Of a stretch of 64,000 bases of DNA, positions 18,673 through 32,510 are shown in pieces. Origin of the DNA: Pterobdella sp. o SKG-2022 (Eukaryota; Annelida; Clitellata; Hirudinida; Piscicolidae). The translations under genes were made by a program, and so were the position numbers. The stretch spans positions 10,100,291-10,164,290 of the forward strand of contig OZ038323.1 of NCBI GenBank assembly GCA_964035795.1. Reading direction: 5' to 3'. Numbering within the stretch: the first letter of the stretch is position 1; the number at the start of each line of letters is the position of its first letter. Under the pieces are notes generated by a model. The model searched no databases. It had not been told where the DNA came from and worked only from the letters and a program-made list of their open reading frames with translations.

Positions 18673-21600
18673 TTAAGATTCAGCTCGTGGTTGAGACAAA
18701 ACCTCATGGAAAAGTCTTTTATCAGCTAGTTCTTGTTGTCGTTGGTTGAGTCGTTGCTGAGAAACTTGGTCGTTAGATAGTCTGGACTTTGGTTGATTTT
18801 CAGCTTGGGTAACTTGGTTGAATGGATTCATCATATTTTTGTTTTGTGGTGTTGTGTTGTTTTTTGCAGCAATATTGTTCATTGGCGAGCAAGTTGTTTC
18901 TTCGTCTTTTTCTACAATATTTTTTAATGTTCCCCTATTTCTGAAACTTCCCATAGGTCGATATCCTACTAAGTTATCTCCGCTTTCTGCGATTGATCTC
19001 CTAAAACAGAAAATGAATCATTTATTTTGAAAATTAATAAAAACCCACTTTTTGAATGCAAAATTTCTTCTTAGTATATAATTTCAAAAATCTTACTTTT
19101 TCAAGTTATTCACCAAAATAATACCGCCTGATCCAGTAAAAAATTCCACACACACACCCATAACACCCTTTCCAAACTCACATCAGATTCCCGCTTGTGA
19201 TAAGATCCCCAAACCCCTCTTGATGTGAGAATGCATAGCCACTTCTGCCCACTGATCTAGTGCTTTTTCTCATGGTGCTAGCCCTTCTCAGAACTCTGGG
19301 TCTGCCTTTGCGGAACTTTAAACCTCTCGAGGCCTGTTGTCGCAGTTTATCGACCAGGGTGGGACGGGTGTCGATGAAGTAGTATTTCTCTGATATCTGT
19401 GTTTATAGTTGCATGCTGAGCTTTATTCTAGAAAGCTTTTTTTAATAAAATAAAAACCATTGTTATTCGAAATTTTAGACTAATTCCAACTATTATTTCT
19501 ACAATTTTTTAAATCTTTTCCTCAAACAACTTTTGATACAAATCCCCAAACACTCACCACAGTGATAAGGACCACAACACAGGTTAGCAGTACTGAGAAC
19601 CAATACGTTCCAGTTTTCCATAGCATCAGATCAGTGCCATAGTAACTCCACTTGAATGCAATATGAATGATAATTTCGTACAAAAAATAGCACACAACAC
19701 TGATGATGAAGGCAGCGATGTTGAACGGAGTCCAGAAGTAGGTTTCCAAACAGCACTGTTGAATAAGTTGATAATATCCTTATAAATAACTCTATACGCA
19801 TCATTCAGAATAGCTAAAAATTGTTATTAAGATTTTGAAATATATTCAGAAATTTAGTTTCAAAGCAATCAACACAAACCCTCATGGTCACAACCAGGAT
19901 AAGAGCGGCAGAAACAGCCACTCCGAATGAATAAATATCACAAATATCATAACCGCTTGTATCGACTGTGTCGTGGTAAGCTCCATATATGAGGAAAAAA
20001 AGCATTATCGACGTCAAAAACCCCTCCAATAAACTCTGCGCAAAAACCTGCATGTTTTTGTGTTGTTTGTTGTAAGTGTTATTGAAAGTATTTCTTTCAG
20101 TGTGTGATTGATAATCGATTGTTAGTCGGTTTATTGGTCAAATGATTGGCTGGTTAGTTGATTCATTGATTTTATGGTTAGTTGATATACTGAATTAATT
20201 AGGTATCAATTGATCAAGTTGTTTTCATTCATTTTATCTTTATTACACAAATTGTTTTTGCAGCCATGTTCAACATAAACGCAACCTTCTTGTTGAAGAA
20301 ATAGTTTAAATGACCAGGAGTATAAAGCTTGGGGTATTGGAGAGACATCTTGTCTGATACATCCTATGGAGGAGACAAGGTTTCAATGTGTTTCGAGATA
20401 AATGAAGTTAAACAAGGGAAGAATATTCTCAACATATTTTTTAATGGATTAATTTATATTACATAAAAATAGTATGTTTTATTAAAATCTATTTATTTAA
20501 CGTCTGATTATTTGAAGAAATGCAAAAAAAAAATAAATTTTAAAAATACACTTTAAATAAGAAATGATACCTGCTCAAAAACGCCCATCATAATGACCGG
20601 AAGGGATGTGAAGATGATGTTGTAGACGGATATGAATAACGATTCAAAAAGTGTCTGTGAAGATGCATAAAAAACTATTATCGGGATAGAAAAAGAATAA
20701 ATTTGAATATATATTAATTTTTTCTTTCGAAAAGCTTTGATACATTGAACTTGAAAATTATTATTAATCACTAAGTACCGATCAAGCTATATTTGAAGTA
20801 ATACTAAACCTGTGCAGAGAAGCCATTGAAGAAGGCGAACCAAAAATGACAGAGGGTGAATGAAAAGTTTTTGTAGAAGAAATATTTTAGAAACTTGCAC
20901 ATGCGCAAGTACGACCACCTGCCGTGGACCAATAGCAGGCGTTCTAAGAACCTTTACGAAGTTTGATGTAAATAATAAATGGGTATTGCCAAAAATTATT
21001 TAGATAATGGTTTTAAGAAAAACTTACATAAAAATGAGCAAATTGAGTGAAATTTCAAATTATAAAAGAGAAATCGAAAATTAAATAAAAATTTGATAAA
21101 AAAGTTCCAAAACAACCACCAACCTGAACTGAGCAATAGAGTAGTCAGACGAGAGCACGGCTTGCATCCCTTCCTGTCCACTTATGCCTATCCCAATGTG
21201 CGCTCCTATTGGGTGAGAAGCAATCTCATGATTTTAAATTTTGCTACATTCTACTTTCATGAATTTGGCTAGCTTTTTTAAACAAATAAATAAAATTTCC
21301 TAAGCTCACTTTTAATCATACTGACGTCATTGGCGCCATCCCCGATAGAAAGTGTTATGCTTTTCTTGTTCTTCTTAACGAGGTCGACCACCAGGGCTTT
21401 TTGGAGAGGGGTAACTCTAGAGTGAAAATGATGGAAACAATGGAAATAATGATGAATATAATAACGAAAGTAGTAAAATGAATGAAATACATAGGTAGGA
21501 GTAATAGAAGTTGTGACTAAAGGTTATAAGCTACTTAGTTAAAACACTGGCAGGCACCTGCAGCAGATGACGGTCTTGCAGAGACACCCAGTCTCTAAGA

Positions 21601-24600
21601 AGAGCATGCTCAAGTCTCCAGGTTCCAAGGCAAACACCTGTCGTGATGATATGGTGGTGATAGTGTTGGGTTACTTTTGGGTTAAATCTGGGTTGGAATA
21701 ACTTAATAAAGAATCAGCCTCATGTAATATATTCCTCGAAAAATATCATAAGCTACAACTCACTAACAAGAAAATTAAACTGTTGTACATATGCCTTATA
21801 AATTCAATTTAAATAACTTACTAAACTGTTATGAATATTTAATATGAATTTAGTCAAAACAACTGACTAGACTGTTGCCATCAATGACAAGGCCAAATTC
21901 TGGAGGCTTGCCACTGGAAACATCAAACGCATTTCCATTAAAGGTGGAGTTATGACTGGTTCTAGTGTTATTCAGGTCAAATGAAGCATTTTGATAACTG
22001 GCGTTGGAAAATCTTGTGGAATTGTTTGCTAGGTTTTCTTCGCTCTGCGTGAACGCTTGGTTGGCCACACCCAAATGCCTTTTTTTGTATCCTATCAACG
22101 TCTGAGGTTGGGTTATTTCTGTATGTTATTAATATTCATATTGGTATTAGTCTTTTTTTTAATTTTTTTAATTTTATTTGTTATTATTAATTTTTTTTGT
22201 ATTATATTTCTTAGCTTCATGTTTATTATTGAAAGTCTATATCTTCACAACACCAAATCTTTCAAAACCTCATTAATAGCGATGTAGGCTGTAAGGAGTT
22301 TCTCTTTGACCACTTCCTTTCTTTCTTCAATACTTAACTCTGCAGTACGATTGTCTTCTTCGATCACATGCAGATTTGATCCCATTTCTTCTGTCAACAA
22401 ATGGCAGCTGTACCCGATGTTTATGGCTGTATCTGTTGGTGTGGGGAAACAAATATACATATAATAAAACTATTGTAAATAGTTATAAATATATAAAATA
22501 CTTTAAAGAAACGCTAATAACTGTACCATAACTTTAAATCACACCTGGCTTATCTCCCGTCAGCACCCACATCTTGATGTCAGCAAGCATCAGGTTAGCT
22601 ATGGCTTCTGGAACCCCGTCCTATTCATTCATGGGATATTATATATCTAAGTATTTAGAGTAGTCATAATACATCTAATTGATACTAAAATACAGTAATA
22701 AAACTTCTTCAACCTGTAGTTTATCTTCGATGCCAGTGGCTCCGACAAGATGCAGATCTTTCTCAATCTCTTCATAAACCTCACTTATCTTATCATCCCT
22801 GTCCTTCAGTGAACAACTGTGTATATGGGTTATAACGGTGAGGTGGGTATATGGAAGATTTCGTTGGTTTGTTGTTTGATACATTAAGCACGTGTTTTGA
22901 AACTACTTATATTCTAAATTTAGTTTATTTGAATAAAAACCCGATATATTTTTTCATAATCATGAACTAATAAAAAAATTCAACACAAGTGAACAAAACG
23001 TTTATAAAAATGTGTTTAATGCCACTTACCTGGCTTCCTCATATCTCTTCCTCCAATCCTCGTAATAGGCTGGTTCAATATCTTTTGATGCCAAACATAA
23101 TGTCCTCAAGCCATCTTGAGCAAAGTTCTGGACCAAAATTGTTGAGTGAATTATTGAATATTGATTCAAATATAATTATACTTTTATTAAATGAATATTT
23201 TAAATCTTTATTGGATATTTTGAATAATCAAAAAAAATGATACCCAAAAAAGGCTATCTAAACAAATTCTATTGAAAATATTCAGCAAAAACTGCTATAA
23301 ACAATACTATCAAAGGAATAGAGCCCCCGAACTTCAAAGTGAGTCTTGGTGATGCTGTGCATTCGAGCGTTGTTCTTCTCGAGCCTTTCATATATTTTCG
23401 AGTCTGCCCCCTTGCAGAACAATCGGATCTTGCCATCCCTTCTGACAATTATCTATGGTGGTGTGGTGAAAAGGTGGTGTGATGTTGAGGTTTGAGGTGT
23501 GTTTAGCTATTTTTTGTGAAAATATTTTTGACGCTAAAATAAATGAAAAAGTTTAAATTAACTTATATAATGTAATTTCTCAAACACTTTCTAATAAAAT
23601 TTAAAAAAATTAACACACTTGTAAACTGCCCATGATGATACACTATTATATGCACTCCATCATATATACGTAAATAAATACCCACACTCATTCTCTTTCT
23701 GACGTTGTTGAAATCGAGGATACACAGTTGCTCATAACTCTCCTCTTGTCCCAGCACATCGATAATTATGGTGGTTGGGGATCTATCCTTGTTGTAACAG
23801 TATTTTTAAGGGGGCTTTAGAAAGTTAACTAAGTAACTATTTTTGATTCGTATGACTATGATAAATTTTAAAATTTAATTCAGAAATTTATGATATAAGA
23901 CTTTATGGTTTATTTTAACAGTTTATCTAAGATATTTAAGATTGCGTGAAATTTCCATAAAATAGCTTTCCAAAGCTCATTAAAATATCTACTTTGAAAA
24001 CGAATCCAAAGTTTCTGGCAGCTCCCACCAAGGCATTCTCATCGGGTGACTGGGCTTCGTATACCAGTTTACCTGAAGGAGTTCGAAGTACTATGAGTCT
24101 TCATCATAAAAATTATTAAGGTTGATCGTATTTTAACATAAAAATTCGACAAATTTATTACGGGTGGAATAAACTTCTTATTTGCTGTTTGAAACATCAT
24201 TATAAAGAACCCCAACCTTCTTTTTGATTGGAAATGACAGTGTGACATAGAGCCAAAAGTCGAAAAAACTCCTCAACTTCTGCCTCTTTATCGTTGACTG
24301 CTTTCAAGAGCTGGTGAACGTCATTCCCAATAATGATTTGGTATATAGATGAGTTTTCATTAAAATATTAGATATAGACATAATTTTATAGAAAATATTT
24401 GTTGAAAACAATGAAGGAAAGAAAAACATACCTTTTTATCGTAGAAAGTGAAGGAAGGCTCACTGTAAGGATTTGCAGAGAAATCAACTTTTGGAGTTTC
24501 CTAAACCATAAATAAAAAAATTAGTTCATAATCAAATGAAAAACAAGAAAGTAATAACAAAAACCACATAATAAGATAAAAGTTTACAATCCAATAGATT

Positions 24601-27600
24601 GCAAGTCATAAGTAAGCAAAGCTATAGCACAAACTTCAGTGATGTCCATGGGCTTTCCCTTGACTGTGTAGTCCCCATATGATACCCCATTGATTGAACA
24701 TTTGTTGAACGTCATAACGTTCTGGAGGTTATCATTGTTTGAGTACTCAGTAAATTTAAAAATGAGTTTAACAAGTGAGTTTAGTGAGTTTGAAAATTTA
24801 GTAAGTTCAAAAAGTTTAAGCTTAATAAGTCCTTTCTGTGTATCTAATAAGTGACTCACACCATTCAACTAGCAAAAGACTACTGAACCAACTTGAGTGA
24901 GCGTGCCAGTTTTATCTGAGAAGATGTACTCGATCTGGCCTAGCTCTTCAGTCAGTGTAGTGGTTCTGGATCGGGCAGCGGTGTTTGACTCTGCGTGGTA
25001 CATGGCTCTGTCCCAGTTGATCCAAAAGCTTTGAATGAACCTGATGATCTCCACACTACAAATCACGTTTGAAAGAGTTTGATTTATTGATTTTGAAGGG
25101 TTTTAAGTGTTTTGATAGCAGATTTCAATTTATCTATGAAGTTTTTTTTATATTTATCGTTAGACTTTTTGAATAAATTTTTGAAATTAATTAAACGGAT
25201 TTTTAAATTAACATCTTATGAATTATTCATTTTTTCAATGGCGCTCAGTATTGCGTCCAAACTAATGCACCTGTCTCCAGCCTCAGTAACTTCCATTAAA
25301 TATTCCTTTGGGAAAATGTGAGATTCTCATAGTTTCAATGAATTTGAACTCACTCGAACTTTCATTGAAAAATTTAAGTTAAATTAGTTTCATATCCATT
25401 TTAATTTTAAATTAATTTAGTTTTATATTCATTTAAATTGTAAATTTAATTGGATGATAGTCATGATGATGATCATTTGAATTGTAAATTAAAATAAAAA
25501 ATTTTAAGGCTTATTAACCAAAACTTATAACGCTTTTTTAAAAACTAACTTAAATTATAAAATCTTCATCATAAACTCAACTATTAAAAAAAGCCTATAC
25601 AAAGCACCCAACCACCTTCCATACAACCCCTCCACATCTCCCATACAAACCCCTCCACAACCTACCTGACATATAAAGATATGGGCACAAGAGTATTAAG
25701 AACAATGAGATAGGAGAAGAAGACAAGGACAGTAATAACAGTAGAACCAGCTATCTTACTGGATGTATCTCCATTCAAAATACTGCCTGGAACGTATGAC
25801 TCCCATGGAAGAAAGATCTGGAAAATGATTTATAATGGAGGATGTTAGGATTCGTATTGAACTTCGATTTGTTGATAGAATAGTTGATTAATTCATTAAC
25901 CTGAGAATGTTAGCAACTTCAAAAACTATCAGTTTATTTCAATAAGAATTTTTATACTGATGAGAATATTAAACTCATACCTCAAGAGTTGAAATTATTT
26001 TAATTTTTTAGACTTACTTGGAAATTTGTCCCAAAGTTGTATTCCCAGAATCCCCCTCCGATGCAACATATGAGGCACATAAAGATGAGTAAAATTATAA
26101 TCTGTGGGCCACATTTTGAAAATTAAACATAATAGACCAACAAATTTTAACTGAAAAATGCGAAGTTTTGTAAATCTAACTTACGTTCTCAATAAAATAA
26201 AAATATTCTAAATATTACATGAATAAAAGTACAAGTCGACCACTAGATCGCCCATAACTGGGGTTTTGGTCGCAGAATTAATAATATATAATAACAGCAT
26301 AATCACTTACACCAAGAACAAGAGTATTCATGAGGTGCTCGATGTTGGTTCTTTTGATCTTTGAAGGGCCGCTGTTCATCATGAGTTTGGTGTCCTTACC
26401 TGCGAACACTACTAAACCAAAGCACCACTCTGTGTTTCTCACTTTACAACCTCTCAAAAGTATCTGTTGGAGTATATTGGGTGTATTAGACTTTGTTTAG
26501 TTCAGTAGATTTTTATTCAACTACGCATATAAGCCTTTGAAAATGATCTATTTTAGTGTATTGGTGCTTAATAGGTGATTTTGTTCAGCTATGCGTATTG
26601 GTTGTTAGTCTCAAGAGTAATTTAGTAATTAATTACGTGCTTAGAGATATAATTAAACTGTTGTTTAATGAAGTAGGATTGGTTATATGCTCAATTTTTG
26701 TAAATATGCTTGTTTTGACCTTCAAATATGTGAATTTAAGTTTTATTTTTATAACTTATTCTCTTAAACCAAATAATAATCAAAAGTATATATAGCAATA
26801 ATATAAAATACACCAAAAAGTATTTCCTTACCAAAAAAGATGAAAATTGAACCAATTTTTTAAAGAAATATTAAAATAATCTAGACGCAAACAAGATAAA
26901 ATTATCGAAATACACCCAAAAAGGAAATAACCACTTGAAAACCCCTGGTTGAATAGTTTTAAGAGCTTTTTGGTTTTAAAGTACTTCACTCAATGGTGCA
27001 AACAAACACAAAACACAAAAGCTCTCAAAGCTAATTATTTAAAAATTAGATTTTATCTACAATGGATTTTAGAAGTGAATTAAAGAAGTCAGTTATGAGA
27101 AACAAGAACGACAATCGAGTATGCAATTAACGATAATTAAACAATGTATTAAATGTATAACAACATGAATTGAAAAAAATCCAAAGATATTTTTAAAAAA
27201 TTGTATGAAGCTTTTGGTAAAACTTCAATTACTAAACCAGATAACCTCAAGTAAAGCTCAATAAACCAAATAACCTTACGTAAATCTCAGTAAGCTTATG
27301 GTTAACTAAACTAGCCTATTAACAAAAAAAGTTTGTATACTTGATAATGTGAGTTCAACTTACGAAAAGCTTCGTATTATTACTCGGTAAATTCAACGTA
27401 TAAACCCTAGAATTAGTACTGACACTATTATTATTACTCATTGAAGGCTTATTAACACACAATAAAAACCTATTTCTCACGCTTAAACTTATACCACTAT
27501 TTACCATACAACCTAAATTTACCCATAGTTCTACACTATATCTCACATAGGTTACCTTATCGTTATTGATGGAAGTTGACTTTTCATTGTATCGTAGGGT

Positions 27601-29459
27601 ACCTTCAAACTTGCTCAAGACGTTGTTAGGGCTCTCACAGGTCAGTTCCCCTGTGGTTCATTTGGATATTGTTCACGGGTGTTTATTTATATGTGGGTAT
27701 TCATTTACATGTGGGTATTACTTCATATTGATCCATAAATTAATCAATAGAAACATTTTGGAAATATGGAAAAAAATATTCAACAGCAATAATAACAACA
27801 ATAACATACATTTTTCATATAATTCTAATAATATCATAATAATAAAATAATAAAAACAATAGTAAACCAAGAAAGAACCATTGAAGCGAGAGAGCTGACT
27901 CAAGTCATCCCTCATATTGGTCGTCTCTTGTAGGGCTTCCTTTACCTTGAGGTTTGTCTCCCTGATAGGGGTGGAGGGATGGTGGTAGAAAAACCAGTTC
28001 ACTTTTATTCAATTGGATTCGTGTCTACTTTTAAACAGATGGATTTTTGTTTACTTTTTATCGATTAGCTTAGTGTCTGATATGAATATAATTACATGAG
28101 CTTGAGAAAAAACATTGAAATTATTTATTTATGAGAAACCCACCCGTCTAGCTCTGAAGTCTCAACATAACACAAGCTGCTCTCGAGACTTGTTGATAGC
28201 AATAACAGATCGGCCTATTTAATATTCATAGGTTTGTTATATAACAACTGAGTATTCATGGTTTTATGGATTCATTTTATATCTTTATCTATTAGTAAAA
28301 TTTTAATAAAAATTATCGAATAGGACTATTATAGCTCTAAATCAATTGTTAAACTTATATAACAACGCTATCATATAATAATACTATAAAAATGAATAAA
28401 CTAAATAATGCTATTAATAGAAAAAATCAACCAACAGTGACAAACTGGTCGCTCTCAAGCTTGATGATGTCACCGACCACAACTTTGCTCCAGCTAATCT
28501 CCTTCAACTCCGCATTCCTTAACACTTGTGTTTTCCTATTGTTCACTTTATTGTCACTCAAATACCTTCTCTGGTAGTGGTGTGGTTGTTGTTTAGGGAG
28601 GATGGTGGTGTGGTGTAGTTGTGGTAGTATCCAATGGAAAATTAATTTTTAAATTAAACTATACTAATTTTATTTTTTTAAATTCAAAACTTCATTGATG
28701 TCTATATTTAAGCCTTCTAAGACCTAAGCCTTTAAGCTATCATAAATTCACAACAACTTCTTAACAAGTTAACTATCATAACTTCCTTACAATATCATCG
28801 ATAGCATCTTTAGCCATACTGAAGAGGATAACGACGACGAGAGGAAGCAAAGTGCTGGCTGGGTCCAATGAGGAAACAGCAGGAATGAACTGTGGTGTTT
28901 TGAGTGATGGTGGTGGGAAATGAAGGTGATGATTGATATTAGAATAAGAGATTAATATGGTAATTCCTGATAACTCATTTTTTTGAAGTCAACCTTAACA
29001 GAAAACTATTCAGATCTTTTAAGGAGAAAATAAATACTCAACGCTAAAGACTTGTTTTATGAATAATTATATAAATTAAATCAAAGATCTAACTTGAAGA
29101 ATGACGAGAACAAGGAAGTAGATATTAGCTGTTCTAGTCATCTGCAGCATAAGATTGAGGGGGAAGAAAGTCAAGATAGAGTATTTGCTGGTTGATATGT
29201 AGTTGTCCTGGAGAGGTGGTGTGTTATTGGAAGAGATTAACATATAATGAAGCAGGTAAGTATGTATGTATGAGAAAGATATTGTTGTATTATCGATGTA
29301 AAATTATTTATGCTATTTTTTATATTATTTTCTTCATTATTATTTTTATTATTGTTTTTATGCTTTTTTTAAAATTATTTTTTAGTTGTAGTACCGAGTG
29401 TTTAAAGGACGCGTTGAATTCTGGATCATTGGCTCTGAGTATTCTGTTCTCTTGACCAT
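18673..29459 (-). CDS. ATP8B: P4-type ATPase, phospholipid flippase, ATP8B class (5' exon missing)
   Basis: Membrane pump that flips phospholipids from the outer to the cytoplasmic leaflet, normally with a CDC50 partner. I find 32 exons with consistent phases, from 29395-29459 down to 18673-19000, about 1307 residues. Motifs in order: [23 protein letters not shown] (P4-specific PISL), [10 protein letters not shown] (phosphorylated Asp; exon 24893-25055), [22 protein letters not shown] (nucleotide binding), [16 protein letters not shown] (exon 21310-21416), then helices M5-M10 and a long C-terminal tail. [17 protein letters not shown] and [20 protein letters not shown] place it with ATP8B rather than ATP8A or ATP9-11. 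Exon 21868-22101 has an Asn/Ser-rich insert before the P-domain Rossmann segment. The first exon recognised starts at phase 1, so the initiator lies upstream (29460-32510). Confidence 0.93.
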
Positions 29460-32400
29460 CTGTTTATTTGTTTGTGTCTTTGTCTGTTTTTTTGTGTTTG
29501 TTTTTTTGATTTTTGCCATGTCTATGTTTGTGTTTGTATTTGCATTTTTTTTTAATTTGGAAATATAAGATGTTTCTATTTATTTTTTTTTCACCTTTTG
29601 CTCAAGTATTTTTCCTACAAAACTTCGAAACAAGGCGATTTTTGGATGGGTATATTTTTAAAACAATTTTCTCGAATAAGTTTAATCTTTTCCAAGTTCA
29701 GTCTTATCACTTAGCATCAGTATCCTATTAACTATGTTTACATGGGTTTTTACTTGAAAGTGTTGAAATATACAAATATTTTATCTCTTTTAACATACTT
29801 TATTTATTTTTCACTAATTAAAATTTTATTTAATACGTTTATTTAATAAGTTAAGTTATCGAAATTTTTTAAATAACTGATTCAGAATATTTAAGTTAAT
29901 GCATTAATAATCTCCAAGTTAAATTATGCTTAATCATCAAGTTAATGTTCTCAGAAATATTAGGAGAGCAACTAAAAGCCCTGTTAAATTATATTTAAAA
30001 GATATTGTAAGTTATTTTTATAAAACAATTACTAAACCATTACTTTTTCGGTTCTTCTTGAATAAATTCGCAATAAGACCCATTTCTATAGGGGGTTAGA
30101 TTTATTTTAATTAAATTCATATTTTATAACGTGCATCTTCAATACATATAATTCAACTGTTTTATCCTGCATTCCAACAATTAAGAAAATATTTCAAAAT
30201 TTTTATTTATTTTGAATCTTCTTTTTTTAATTTTCTTCTATTTTAAAATAACTTTATATTTTAAATTATTTTTATATTTTAAAATATAGTTATATTTAGA
30301 AAACTCCCATATTCTAGAACATTCATAATTTCTATTCAATTTCTCTACTATAAAACATTCATAAAGGTTACAATGATAGCATTAATAATTTTTAGTTTAT
30401 ATAATAATTAAGCGGAAACGTTAGACAATTCAAAGATAATGGTTTAAGAAAAGGTTGGGCTTTCAAATCGTGTAAAATTGTTAAAAAAGGCCACAGCGCA
30501 TTCTAATTAATTAGGCTTAATTAAATAAGCATTTATAATTGGCAAAACAGCTTAAAAATGTCTGTTTTAAGAGTGTATTAGTAAAAATGTACGAAGCTTT
30601 TTTAAAGATAATTGCTTGTAAATATAGATTTGTCTACGGATATCTTTACTAGTAAACCTAAGGGCGAGTTTCTATTCAGTTTGAGCTAAAATTAGTTTAT
30701 TAGGATGATTAATACAGTAATCTAAGACACTAAATTTATCGGTATTTATACTATCATTATCAATGTGAAGCTTTTTATAATACATTAAAACCTCCATTGA
30801 AGGTAGTCATGAAAGGTAGGTAATAACAACAATTTCAAACATCATCTGTCGATATAATCCTTATCACGACTTGAAATCGTTCAAATTTCAGCACACACAA
30901 GGTGACACATTGTTTATTAATATTTTTTGCAGCTGAAAAATTATACGATAGGATTTTCAAAAAAACGATCATCTCATATAAAAATATCATAGTGAGATAA
31001 GATACTTTTAACTTTAATAGATATTTCTATAACACGGTGAAATGCAGTTTTCATAAAACTTCGACAGGTTGTATTGAGGACAAATAAACTGGTATTTTGT
31101 GATCTTTTTGAAAAATTTTTTTGTTTATCTGCACTTGAAATTTTTTATCCCTATTTTTAAGCTACACGAATTTAAATGTTCGATATTTACGTGCATAGGG
31201 TATATAGTGTCTGAATATATATGTTTACATATAGAAATATAATCGTATAAAATCGAAACTAACCATCACGCAAAAGTACTACTCCGACGAACAAAAATAG
31301 CTAAGTTGACACAAAAATGAAGGAAAAACGAGTCTAAAAAAAGAAAAAAAACAAAAGCGAGAAAGTATAAAAAAGAAAATTTAATTAATATGAAAAAATA
31401 GATACAAAAGAGCAATTGAGCGAAAAATGGTTTAAAAAGTATGGGAAAAGATAGAGATTATTGCTTTATGAAGATGTATTCAGAAGATGTGACGGTGTTC
31501 GTTGTGAATGATGGCTGCTTTATCATCATTATTTTCCTGTAAAAGAATTTATTTATTACCTTAGAACGATGTGAGATGTAAAAATCAATTAGAAAAGATT
31601 AGAAATCATAAATAAACAATAGAGGAATACAAAACGCTTAAGGCATATACGATTTTAAAAAGATAATTGTTTGCAAGTTTGTCTTGGTAACAAACCATTT
31701 CATTACTAAGACTTCTTAATTAGGTTCCGTCATTGGTACTTACCATTACATTATCCATTACAAAGTAAATCTCAAGCACTACAAAATTCTTCTTCTATCA
31801 ACTAGAAGTCGTTTTTAAACAGACTCAAAAGCTTTTAAGCATCGTTGAATATAAGATAATGCGAGAAATTAAATAGGGATAATTATCTATCTATGTAAAG
31901 ATTATAATGAATACTTATTGCAATGACTCAAAATCATAACTTGCCTTCAAAACTATCAACTTGATATAAAACTTAGCTCGAAAACTCAGTTTTTATAATA
32001 TTAGTTACTCATACGCGCGATAAAGAGATATCTTATCAAAAATAATTTTTTTGCTCATCACTCACAGTTTTTTAATATCCAAAAGTTCACGTCAAGTTTC
32101 AAATTTTAACCAAAATTTCAGCAAGGACTCAGATATCTTCTTGATTGAAATAAAATCTATAAATGGTAAATGAAATAATGAAATGACAAAAATCAACTGA
32201 TATCAACTTATTTTTTCAAGTTAAAATTTTTTTGAGTACGACTTTATAGCGAATATTTTTGTACGAATTTCAGTTTTAGTCTCTTATTAAATCAATTGAG
32301 TTAATATATACCACCAGTTAACACAGGTGAAGCATAGATGGGCGTAAAAATGAAATCTTTATTTATTATATTAAATGATCAAAATTATTTGATTCTTAGA

Positions 32401-32510
32401 TTAATATTTATTTTTAAGTTACTTTTTAATTTAGTTGCAGTTAATCTATGGCAGTTTGTTTACTTAGTAATGGCGATTTTTTGTTCGTTTAATTGATAAA
32501 ATGCTTTAAA
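29460..32510. other. Intergenic region between P4-ATPase (-) and BMPR2-like receptor (+)
   Basis: Very AT-rich. It must contain the missing first exon(s) and promoter of the P4-ATPase and the promoter of the receptor. I could not identify the initiator exon. There are A-rich and T-rich patches but no other gene. Confidence 0.4.

Noticed and set aside
30950..31020. Similarity between about 30955-31020 and 34785-34850 (AACGATC ... GTGAGATA)
   Set aside because: Possibly a dispersed repeat, but the match is short and AT-rich, so I cannot separate it from chance.
31496..31543. Short minus-strand terminal exon after a good TTTTACAG acceptor
   Set aside because: Only about 16 codons; no upstream exon or family could be linked.
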